Assembly: GCA_015499995.1 (NCBI GenBank) | Contig: JADNRV010000571.1 | Location: forward strand, 1-24,278 | Length of the DNA stretch: 24,278 bases | Source: Flammula alnicola | Lineage: Eukaryota > Basidiomycota > Agaricomycetes > Agaricales > Strophariaceae | Direction of reading: 5' to 3' | In this document: positions 1 through 8,651 of the stretch, in pieces | Layout of the letters: each line of letters begins with the position of its first letter | How positions within the stretch are numbered: the stretch's first letter is position 1 | The notes under the pieces: generated by a model | Told to the model about the DNA's origin: nothing | What the model saw: the letters and a program-made list of their open reading frames with translations, nothing else | Databases searched by the model: none | Translations under genes and position numbers: made by a program

Positions 1-257
1 TAAACCGGTCCCAGTAGGCACCTGGTTCGACGTCGCGTTCTCGTACGATGCTTCCAAGCGAACCTATTCCGTCTACATCGACCAGCAGAAGTCGGCCTCT
101 CGGTTGTGCGCTCGTCGGTCACCGATTTGACGCTTCATACGAGCGACGTCAAATACGTTCAGTTCGGGAACAAGGCCGACGACAATCCTTCCATGGCAAC
201 CTAAATGCTGATCTCCGCAACCTTCGCTTCTTCAAGTTGCACGCGTCGACTCCGTGA
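1..257 (+). pseudogene. 3' remnant of a concanavalin A/LamG-like lectin-glucanase domain gene
   Basis: The left edge carries the end of a gene that reads well only if three frames are joined. Frame 2 (2-97) gives a strand pattern with WFDVAFSYDASKRTYSVYID, which resembles LamG/concanavalin-like domains (W-x-V-A-x-x-YD then YVDG-like). Frame 1 (about 97-204) continues with TSDVKYVQFGNKADDNPSMA and then a stop. Frame 3 (about 198-257) ends with LRNLRFFKLHAS and a stop, like the closing strand of such domains. Two single-base indels (near 97 and 198) would explain the shifts. No splice signals fit the junctions. It is either a decayed gene or contains assembly errors. The 5' part lies outside the window. 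The family call is by pattern only. Confidence 0.45.
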
Positions 258-1150
258 TACCGTGTGTGACTTCCTTTCTTTTGACTACTATTTTTGATTG
301 TGATATAAACAGGCTCAAGCGAAAGGCCGAGAAAGTATCAAAGTCCGCGATAAGATGCACGAGGTGTGCGTAGGCAGCTAACCAAATGTATTCCAAATCA
401 CCTGTATGAATTGAATCAGTGTCATGAGAACCAAACAAGGCCGAGGGAAAATGTCTCGTTTGTGGGCCTGAGAGTCCAATCAGTCATTGTCATATCAGGT
501 ACCTCTCGTTTCTATATCTGTCCCCAATTCTGTGGTGTTGTGAGATATCAAACATAAGAAGTTTCATCTCGCCACGGCCCATGCCACTTCCTTAACTTGG
601 ATCTCGAGTTCCAGAATAATTTCAATGGGCCACTCGCTGCGGTCATGGGTGACGATTGCTCTGGCCATGGGACGATGCTACCTGGCCACGACTTATGGGT
701 TGTGACGGACTTCTGAATCGTCCATAGCGAATCGTCCCAGCGGGAGACTTGTAGTGACGAGAGTCTCGAAAATTTCCGTCCCTTATAAGCTCAGACGCAA
801 TTCGCAGGTATCCGCGTCCCTTTGGTGTCTTCCGTTCTTGTGGAAGGAGCATTTACGGCCCCATGCGGGAACATCTCATTCAATAATAATAATTTTTGCA
901 GATGGTGCTGAGAACCATATTGATTGATCCTTGATGCTGTGGGGGCTATATAACTAGGAAAACAGCAGTCCAGTGAATCGCAGGAACATGGACCCACACC
1001 GCACACTGGTGCAAGTTAGCAGAAGCGAACGTTCGAACGGACCAAGGGGTATCATAATGTTGAGTTTTTAAGACAGGGACGAGATACAACGTATAGTACA
1101 CATATCAGGTCCTAAGTTATTCTACTTGTGGCGTCTACATAAGAAATATG
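258..1150. other. intergenic stretch, no gene recognised
   Basis: No reading frame here shows a recognisable domain or consistent splice signals on either strand. The short open frames are below about 70 codons and look random in composition. No RNA gene or inverted repeat was recognised. Confidence 0.5.
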
Positions 1151-1442
1151 GAGTACTAGATTTAATGTCATACAAGCGGTCCGTGAGAGTCCCGGAATAC
1201 AGTGAAAGACAACCAGGCCCTACAAAAGAGTGGAAGGACAAGAGTTATCCAAAGGCAAAGCCGGAAACTAGATCTAATGCAAAGTCGGTAATTGAGTACT
1301 AGATTTAATGTTCACACAAGCGGTCCATGAGAGTCCTGGAATACAGTACAGTGAAAGACAGACAGGTACAAAAGAGTGGAAAAACAAGAGTTGTCCAAAG
1401 GCGAAGCCGGAAACTACTAGATCTAATGCAAAGTCGGTAATT
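1151..1442. repeat. two-copy direct tandem repeat, unit about 145 bp
   Basis: Unit A (1151-1293, 143 bp) and unit B (1294-1442, 149 bp) both start with GAGTACTAGATTTAATGT and end with GCAAAGTCGGTAATT. Shared internal blocks include ACAAGCGGTCC, GAGAGTCC, GGAATACAGT, GTGAAAGACA, ACAAAAGAGTGGAA and AAAGCCGGAAACTA-like stretches. The copies differ by point changes and a few small indels (for example an extra ACAGT in unit B). The array ends 10 bp from the predicted stop codon of the minus-strand secreted-protein gene, so it lies in or next to that gene's 3' UTR. Confidence 0.9.
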
Positions 1443-1452
1443 CGTCTATATA

Positions 1453-2683
1453 TTAGATAGGACTCGATGACAAGGTCGACGTCTGGGAATATATAAGGGA
1501 ATCATTAGTCGGGCTTGAGCTCTCCGAAAGCCGTTTATAGAACTTACAATAGGGAACCAGCCAGCACCAAAAGCACTTTTGAATGCATCCAAATCGCCGG
1601 TACCAGCGATTGTGGTACCGTCAGAAATTAAGATGACGGTGGAGGAGGCTGAAGGAGTTGTCGTATATTTAAATCAACATCGAGATTGACGATGAACGAG
1701 AGGAGAATACATACTTGCATCTGGGTTGACCCAGTGGGCGGTCAACTTTCCCGTGGTGTCGTCGATCGACCACTAAAGGCGGGTGGGAGGGATGAGATGT
1801 GGGCATATCATCCAACAGGGTCGGGCGCTTCTCAGGTCATGATGACATCGATGTGCTTACAATGTCAGTTTCGCCTGCCTTGATCGGGCTGCTTGGATTT
1901 CCGTAGCTGTCTAGATAGCAGGATATTAGTCCCCAAAACTTCAAAGGTACTTATACCTAACGTATTTCCTGGAGCTGCAACACCTGTAAGGAGGAGTCCA
2001 CTTCACAAACGAAAAAAAGTTAGCCTACTTAGAACCGAAGGTAAAGAAATGCAATCTACTTACTTGAAAAGTCCTGGACCTTGGAAAAGGCCATTGGACG
2101 GGGTAAACTGGACGAGACCAAAGTTGGGGCAAGTGCTCTGGACGACCGAAAGTGAGTCCCAAAATTCAAAGAGTTTTAACAAGTGCGCCTAGCTTACTGA
2201 TAGACTAGGGATGGTAACGCGTCGCTGATCACGAAAAGCCCAGCTGGGAGTCGTGTTCGTGGTAATGGTCGCCCCTCCGGTGGGAGTCAAGCTAGAGCCC
2301 GTGTCCGTAACCAGGAGGTTGTCCAAGGGCGAACCAGTCGCAAGATTTTTGACGCTCAAGGTATTAAGTGTTATCGGAACCTCCGGAAGGGCAGAAGTCT
2401 GACGACGCAGTGCGGTTAATGGAGGCAAAAAAAATGCACGAGGATCTCAGAACGGAGCTCAACGGACAGTATATTTAGTGAGGGCCCTACATCTTCGTGT
2501 CGGACGACGGTGGGTCAGCGCGCTCGCGTAATGGGCCGCTTCGCTCAGACTCTCGCTCCGGACCGGTATTTTCTTGAGGAGGAAACGGCGAAGAGGCGCA
2601 GAATTTCCTGCGGTAGAGGTCGCGTTGGCGCCAAAGGCAGCTAAAAGCGCGACGAGCGACGATACAAGAAGAAAATACCGCAT
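1453..2683 (-). CDS. predicted secreted protein, eight exons
   Basis: Proposed join (minus): 2683-2468, 2398-2198, 2137-2064, 2000-1957, 1910-1861, 1772-1715, 1648-1548, 1482-1453, giving 257 residues. The start is the ATG of MRYFLLVSSLVALLAAFGANA, a clear signal peptide with likely cleavage near residue 22, followed by a basic R/K-rich stretch that could be a propeptide. Later exons read ITLNTLSVKNLATGSPLDNL, then DSYGNPSSPIKAGETDIWS and DDTTGKLTAHWVNPDA, then TIAGTGDLDAFKSAF. The W-S-x(5)-G-x-L-x-A-x-W-V-N block followed by G-D-L-x-A-F is a pattern I associate with small secreted proteins of mushroom fungi, function unknown. Introns are 46-88 nt with GT/AG ends and phases that keep the frame. 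The first donor (GTCCGT) and the last intron are the least certain. It is expected to be extracellular; no catalytic motif is seen. Confidence 0.7.
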
Positions 2684-4403
2684 CTCCGATAAGTGTTGTG
2701 GGGGATATTAGAATAGATGGAATGAATATACCAAGGCGGATGCCTTGCGAAACATAAGACGTCCATGAAGAATCATGCCAGTGGAGCTGCAACAAAAATC
2801 ATGACTGGTCATGCAAGCAAGAATGCGGATTGTTTCTCTTGGGCTTTTTTACGGGCATGCTATGCGTGTAGAACCTCGGCTTGCCGGCTTCGGAGGGAAG
2901 GTTTAAATATTATAGCCCACTACCGTGCCAACGCAATGACGATGTTTCCCCGGGCTAGCATACAAGAACACGAGCTTCGAAAGGCGGTCCATTCATGTGA
3001 AAAGTTATCGAGATTAATGCTTCGGCCTATTAGTTCGGTTCTTTGGAGTAAATCTGGAAGTAGGAGACAGGCTACAGCTGCTAGACCGAAGTTGGGATGT
3101 TGGAAGCAAGTACGGATCACTTCGGATTTGACTATTAGAAGTTCGCGGCTAGCGCTCGCCAGATCTACGGAAGCAGAGATGCACCGTGGCGGTCCTCTGT
3201 AAGCTGGTGACGGCAAAGAGAAATGCCAAGGTACTTGCAAAGCACAGTTAAAACTTAAAATGCCAAATGCCTGACCGAACCGCAACTCTGCTCGGCTAGG
3301 ACGCTCCTGCTGGACAGACACATACAAGTGGTAAGAATTTTTCCTTGATGAATGGAATTCACCTTATTCTGCAACGGTGACTGTGTCGTATCATGCATAT
3401 GCATACATGTTACAGGCCGAGTTCGATATGTATCTGTCGGTATAAGATTGAGCGACCCCAACTTTATGATTGAGAGCCGGAGGATTGCAGTCGGAGGGTG
3501 GCTTTGCAAACGAGGAGTCCGAGTCGGAGAATCTGACAGCGCTTAAGCTTAAGCTTGCAACGAGGCTGAAAAATGCGTTGTCCACAATAACAAACTCACC
3601 ATGTCCTGAGATTGCCGGAGGAGAAATATATTCAAGGTACAGACTGCGCGACGATCCCAGGCCTGGCTGTGATTTCTGGGCAGGATGAGCCTTTTAATTG
3701 CAGTTGGACTGAAAATCGGTCAGGACTCAGGAGGTCACTGGTCAACCGTACTCTTGCCCTGGATGCCTTTAGATTTTCAAAGGATATGTATACTGAGGTA
3801 TTGCTAGATGGGGCATGATATGTGCGAACGTCGTCAGCGGGAGTGATGGCATTCTTCTTCGGCTGATGGGCTCCGTAGGTGAGAAGCATATCTTAGGCGC
3901 TTTCCTGGAGCGCGGTGGTCCCTAAGTGCGGCGGTATGATGTTTAAGGAAACGCTGACAAGTTTGGAATAAGAAATTGCTGTCGTGTTATGTGAGGTCGA
4001 CAACTGTGTTGTGTGCCTGGACTATCGAATCGAATTCTCCTAATGTGACCAGTAGCCGTGGCATCTGTGTGGGCAAAGGCGTTTATCAAGACCGGACATG
4101 TGCTGGATACTGGTGGGACTTTGTTCGCTAAATGGCGGAATAAATTCCGAGACATGGACAAGACGAGTATAAGTACCTGCTGTTTGCCTGCCCGAGTCCG
4201 ATGTGATTAAATCCCTTGGGTCTAAATCGCTCCGGAGTTCCATTCTCAGTCTATACCAATTCAAGCAATATCATTCACGGCGGCCACACATTACGCATTT
4301 GGAGACCCAATCTGAATTTTGAAACGATTTGGAGTTACTCTGCGTTATGCGACGATGTAACCTGAAGGACATCCGCTAATATATATATGCGGTCCAAGAA
4401 TGT
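2684..4403. other. 1.7-kb stretch, no gene recognised
   Basis: It lies between the 5' end of the secreted-protein gene and the 3' end of NDUFB11. Several frames of 70-145 codons are open on both strands, the longest at 2765-3202 (+) and 2920-3327 (-). None has a recognisable domain, and the two overlap each other. A 14-bp perfect palindrome, GCTTAAGCTTAAGC, sits at 3541-3554. The 5' end of this stretch should hold the promoter of the secreted-protein gene. The rest could be decayed transposon DNA, but no diagnostic motif was found. Confidence 0.5.
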
Positions 4404-4979
4404 TCAGTTTTCGAGATCAATAGCCTCTGGTCGCGCCTGAGCATTGCCAATCATAAATGCGGGATGCGGGAGAGGTAGACGGGGATATACATGCCTTATT
4501 CTCCTCCAGTCCGCCGAGTTCCTTGACAAGGCCGTCATAGGGATATTCGCGACGAACGGCAGGGGGATCTGGCGTAATGGCCTTAATAGCGAACCCAGCG
4601 GCAACGAACCCAGCGACAGCAACCAGGAATTGACGCAGGGCGCTGTTGGGATCAATAGGTGGAGCATCTGGACCCCACATGGACAAAACCTCGTCTTGTT
4701 CGTGAAGCTATGGCTGAAATAAGAAAAGTACAAGGTGAAAAAATGCATAGGGCTCACCGTATCGCCGAAATTTCTTCTTGTTAGGTTATCATTCCAGCCA
4801 GTTGGTGGGAGGTTTTGGCGGAAAGTAAATGGCAGTTGTGGGTACCCGTTCAGCTGGGGGTCAGGCTCCTCTTGCGAGGATGTTGCATAAGATCTTGCCG
4901 CATTGGATACAGTAAGGATGTGCTGTCTTGCAGCAGGGCGCGCCGCGACGACGCGACGAAGGATGGAGGTAGAGTTCAT
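4404..4979 (-). CDS. NDUFB11: NADH:ubiquinone oxidoreductase subunit NDUFB11/ESSS, mitochondrial complex I
   Basis: Accessory subunit of the membrane arm of respiratory complex I in the inner mitochondrial membrane. Proposed exons (minus): 4979-4758, 4707-4495, 4436-4404, giving 155 residues. The N-terminus (MNSTSILRRVVAARPAARQ) is Arg/Ala/Ser-rich without acidic residues, a typical mitochondrial presequence. Family hallmarks follow: RRNFGDT/LHEQDEVLSMWGP across intron 1 (50 nt), PDAPPIDPNSALRQF, one membrane segment (about residues 100-117, FLVAVAGFVAAGFAIKAI), then TPDPPAVRREYPYDGL and the conserved ELGGLEENK. Intron 2 appears to start with GC rather than GT. Using it gives ENK-ARPEAIDLEN-stop, which fits the conserved ENKAR ending. 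A GT donor three bases further gives a poorer tail (ENKACATRGY). It shares a ~314-bp intergenic promoter region with the methyltransferase gene upstream. Confidence 0.92.
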   Translation of the reverse strand: MNSTSILRRVVAARPAARQHILTVSNAARSYATSSQEEPDPQLNGYPQLPFTFRQNLPPTGWNDNLTRRNFGDTVSPMHFFTLYFSYFSHSFTNKTRFCPCGVQMLHLLIPTAPCVNSWLLSLGSLPLGSLLRPLRQIPLPFVANIPMTALSRNSADWRRIRHVYPRLPLPHPAFMIGNAQARPEAIDLEN

Positions 4980-5293
4980 GTTCCCGGACTGTCGCAGGAG
5001 GAGCAGGTAGCAATCGGGAGTACAGTTGTGGCACGGCCTGGCACGGCGTGAGAATTTGACCCGATGCTGATTGCACGTGGTGTGTGGTTGTACACCCTGG
5101 AAGTTCTCGAGACCCTGCAAGTTTCTTTTCCGCTTTTCCAGAATTACGTTCCATCATACACGCAGGCATAATTTGTTCATGACGATCTTGATTTATGCGA
5201 CCGCCTTTCAAATTCAGGACCGGGGGTGCGTCGTAAAGCGGGAGGTCCTCTTTCATCTCTTACTTCTGCCTTCGCCGACCCGACCTTTTCGCG
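4980..5293. promoter_or_regulatory. divergent intergenic region between NDUFB11 (-) and methyltransferase (+)
   Basis: The two start codons are 314 bp apart and point away from each other, so both promoters must lie in this stretch or overlap the neighbouring gene. No convincing TATA box is seen on the methyltransferase side. A shared bidirectional promoter is inferred from spacing only. Confidence 0.5.
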
Positions 5294-7251
5294 ATGCCAA
5301 AAGACCTAGTCGTTAAAGATGTCGAAGCCGCCCTTATGAAGACGCGAAAGTGTCGACGGCGACCTGGAGATATCCCTTACCCCATATCGTATTCCAACCA
5401 AATGGCTGACTTGTTCGTTTGTTTTTTTTGCTTACCATTGTACCTTCTGTGATGCTCATCTGGTTTCTAGTGATATATGGGACCATATGTTCCTTACAAG
5501 CCATTTCCAAAATCTGACGATGCACCGGTTTGAACAACCTCCTGCACGTAGTCTGGACGTTGGGTGCGGTAGCGGGTTTTGGGCGATTGAAGCTGCAAAG
5601 AAGTGGCAGGTCTGTCAATATCCATGACCTCCCCTCTTTTTTACGCATCTAACTTTGCATGTTTTGAAGAACTCCGAGATCATTGGCTTTGACATCGTTA
5701 AAATTCAACCTCGTTTGCACGACATCGAGTATCTCAGACCACTCTCTCAGCGCATTAGATGGGTCCATGGCAACTTGTGCGCATTTTCCAACGTTTGCCG
5801 TCATGTATGATAACCTGAGACCACTCCTTATTTTAGTCTGGATGGTTTGCCATTTCCGTCTAATCATTTCGACTTTGTGAGAATGGCTGGATTAGGTTTA
5901 GCCATCCCGGAAGACGAGTGGCAGTTTGTATTAGAGGTATGATACCATTCTATCCACCTCAAACCCCTCATTGACCACGGTAACAGGAAATCCATCGTGT
6001 CATGACGCCTGGGGCGGTTCTCGAAGTAAACCTCATCCTATTATTATGTTCACTGGTTGGTTGCTAACGGGAATGAACTAGATCATCGAAGAAGATTTAC
6101 TATTTCCCTCCCCGTCTGCCCTGCTCCAGCAACCCGATCAAGAAGCCTCCCGTTCGTCACCCGCAGTCCATATCTATATTCCCCCACCCCATATCCCCCC
6201 ACTCGAGTTATTTAAAAGCAAATCCACCAACTTCTATGTACGATCGAGTGCGTCTCCTGAACGGTCACCTATTTCCCCTGCAACTTCAACAGGTTCAATA
6301 CATGATCACTCAAAGTTCGCGAACCGGATATCTCTATTCCGGCCTTCGGTTTATGTCTCAGGGCCTTCCTCCTCTAGCACGCTAACCCAGCCATCTCCTG
6401 CGACTACCGAGACGACTACTGAAACTGAACACCCCCAAGATCATACCCGGCTGAAGATAGCATGGGAGGCAATGCTTGCGACGCGCTTCCTATCCCCAAA
6501 ACTCCTCTCTGTCATTCCGTTTTATCTGACATCCTCGTCTTTTGCTGACACCAAGAGCCACTCTCCTCTTATAATTCCTCTTCCTCCAAATTCCGGGACT
6601 ATTCCTACTCTCAAATCGTATCGGTCAATGGGGTCTATGCGAGAGAAAGAAAACCAGCGGACAGTTGCCGATCCTCTTTACGAATTTGACTTTGCTCCTG
6701 CTGTCTCCACTAGATCCATTAAGACAGATGGATGCTCCTTCCGCACGTCTACCCTGCCAAGACCACAAGCACCCACATGGGGTACTATGCACCTTGCGAG
6801 GACTGTTAGCACGATCACAGGATGCAAGGAGGCAATCTGGGCCGAATACAAGCAACTCTACGACAAGGACGCCCTGTATCTGTTGTCACGGACAGCTCCT
6901 GACGAGGAGGACTATTCATCACAGCCGCACAAACACGTTGTCCGGAAAGCGTTCGAAGTGGACTGGAAAAACTGGGAGTAGTAAGTTCATGACCCTAAAC
7001 TTCCCGTGTTCTCGGTGTTGAATTACGATCATAGTGATATGCTTGATCGCATCGCGATGCGTAATAACCTCCTCACGCATGTCCCCTGGGTGCAGGCTAC
7101 CTCAAAAGCAGAACGTCCAGACTGCCAGACCTGGAGAGAAACGCTGAATCGAAAATCGGGCTTGGAAGCCAGTAGTGGACACTTGGTGACTGGCTACAAT
7201 CCCGATGACCTCTGTCGATCCCTCCGTGTTTTTACTGGGTTCAAGTCTTAG
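5294..7251 (+). CDS. SAM-dependent (class I) methyltransferase, seven exons
   Basis: Proposed join: 5294-5412, 5471-5609, 5670-5776, 5837-5936, 5987-6025, 6082-6980, 7035-7251, giving 539 residues; introns are 50-60 nt. SAM-binding motif I is SLDVGCGSGFWAIEAAKKW (residues 67-85), followed by the acidic post-I strand SEIIGFDIV (88-96) and a motif resembling methyltransferase motif II/III, GLPFPSNHFDFVRM. The strand RVMTPGAVLEIIEEDLLFPS (about 159-177) is the usual GG-x-L-x-I-x-E-D/P strand. It is interrupted by a Ser/Pro/Thr-rich insertion of roughly 110 residues before the frame becomes ordered again (RLKIAWEAMLATRFLSPKLL). This layout matches fungal TAM/UMTA-type methyltransferases; the substrate cannot be told. 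The C-terminal exon (YDMLDRIAMRNNLLTHVPW) links through a clear GTAAGT...CATAG intron. The start at 5294 is the first ATG in frame with SYSNQMAD. Confidence 0.87.
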
Positions 7252-7452
7252 GTGCCATTCGAACTCTATTTATGTCCGCGCATTTTCATTGTTGCTAGAT
7301 ATCTTTTTTTTCGTCCTTGACATTTTGAACATTGCTATCCTAATCTCGCATTGTTGTGGAATATCATATCGCATGTGTATATATTATCCGCTAGTACCTT
7401 TATTCGGAATGTTAAAATCCTTTTTGGCAGTCATAATCGAACGTAGAGTAGG

Positions 7453-7660
7453 ATTGTCGCCAAAGCTCGGAACAGATAGACTCGTGACCAGCCTTATATG
7501 AGTGCGAAAACCCTCGATATAAGGACTGGAAAACCGGGACTTCCCGGCTCTTGTCGCGCGCTATGATCGAAAGTGGAGTGTTCGGACATCACCGACTGCC
7601 CTTTTTAAGAAAAAGACCTCGAAAAGGAAGGTACGTTTTGGCAGAGCGCGTCGACAGTCG
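7453..7660 (+). repeat. left terminal inverted repeat
   Basis: Pairs with 8328-8533 in inverted orientation; outermost recognisable match ATTGTC, innermost match TTTTGGCAGAG..CGTCGA. Similarity is strong in 7540-7640 and weaker at both ends. Confidence 0.82.
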
Positions 7661-8040
7661 TCCTTGCTTGCTTCCCTCCCTCATCTACACTCACTTCTGC
7701 TGTATCTGATACCTCCAAAACCATCTTTCCGTGTCAAACTCTCCTCAAGCCAACAATAAAATGTACCAGTAGCGACCTTGACGACAATGAGCTTTGCTTT
7801 GCCAGGAACTTTGGCCGAGGACAAGCTGCTGAGAAGATCACAACGCGAATCAACTTTCCAGAGCTCGAACATCCAGAAGATGCGTCTTTCCGAATGGGAC
7901 CTCAGCGTATCCAATACTGCCCCTCTACCGGGTCCAAGTTTGACATCAATTGCATATGGAATGCTGGCTCCGCAGACACCGTTGAATATGGTGGATTTTG
8001 GGTATGCAATGGAGTCGGACAGGGGCAGGCAACAATGTAG
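7609..8040 (+). pseudogene. ATG-less open frame with cysteines inside the inverted-repeat element
   Basis: A 143-codon stop-free frame runs from just after a TAA (7606-7608) to TAG (8038-8040). It begins inside the left arm and has no upstream Met, so it is not expressible as it stands unless spliced to an upstream exon. Its core is protein-like: IFPCQTLLKPTIKC, SSDLDDNELCFARNFGRGQA, FRMGPQRIQYCPSTGSKFDI, CIWNAGSADTVEYGGFWVC. Six cysteines fall after residue 55 or so, as in small secreted fungal proteins, and an upstream stretch TVVLACFPPSS is hydrophobic. I do not recognise the family. It may be a captured host exon or a decayed element gene; a chance frame is not excluded. Confidence 0.4.
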
Positions 8041-8327
8041 CAGATTGGACGGCTTCTGGGGACTCCTTTCCACTGTAACTATATCATGAGAAATCTATTG
8101 CCAATGTTTGACTGTTCAACGTCATCTTCTATATGATCAGAACTCCATCTCCCTGTCAGGAATCCGTCCTTCGTTCACCATTCTCATTATCTCAAATTCC
8201 GTGAGTATGAAGGTACTGAAGCCATCCATCGAGAGTTGGACCATATTCCATAGCATAAAATTGAAAGAAAGGACTACATGTGAAGGTAGGAAATGAAAAC
8301 GGACAAACGCGAACGCGAGACGCGAGT

Positions 8328-8533
8328 TCGCTCTCGACGTCCTCTGCCAAAATGTACCTTCCTATTTGAGGTCTTTGCCTTAAAAAGGAGCGTCGGGCAT
8401 GTCGGAACAATTCATTCTCGATCATAGCGCGCGACAAGAGCCGGCAAGTCCCGCTTTACAGGTCCTAGTATCGTGAGGTTTCGCACATACTCGGACCGGT
8501 CACAGGTCTACGGAACAGACCCGACGGACAATT
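8328..8533 (-). repeat. right terminal inverted repeat
   Basis: Inverted counterpart of 7453-7660. Its outer end is only about 120 bp upstream of the PA2G4 start codon, so it probably overlaps that gene's promoter or 5' UTR. Confidence 0.82.
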
Positions 8534-8651
8534 ATGGCGCAGCGAGCGGCGAACCTTCCCGATATGGAAATTTTGGCACAACGCCGTTTGATCCTCCATC
8601 CAGATCTATCTTCCTCTTGAACCTCACATCCCAACCTCTAACATAAACACG

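Larger units (their letters stand above)
7453..8533. mobile_element. non-autonomous DNA element with ~207-bp terminal inverted repeats (MITE/MULE-like)
   Basis: The arm at 7453-7660 and the reverse complement of 8328-8533 align over almost their whole length with mismatches and small gaps. The best core is CGGCTCTTGTCGCGCGCTAT (left, 7544-7563), which is the exact complement of the right arm around 8425-8444. Other matched blocks are GGAAGGTAC-TTTTGGCAGAG, CTTTTTAAG/CTTTTTAAGG and CGGGACTT-CCGG. About 667 bp separate the arms. No transposase motif was found, so it is non-autonomous or decayed. Long inverted repeats of this kind suggest a Mutator-like or foldback element. Exact ends and a target-site duplication could not be fixed, because the outermost ~40 bp of the arms are diverged. 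Confidence 0.8.

Noticed and set aside
2765..3327. Open frames of 145 codons (+) and 135 codons (-) overlapping each other
   Set aside because: No recognisable domain in either, they overlap on opposite strands, and no supporting splice or promoter signals were found.
4404..5120. A 238-codon minus-strand frame taken as one gene
   Set aside because: It joins NDUFB11 exons 1 and 3 through intron sequence in the wrong frame for exon 2; the spliced model matches the family far better.
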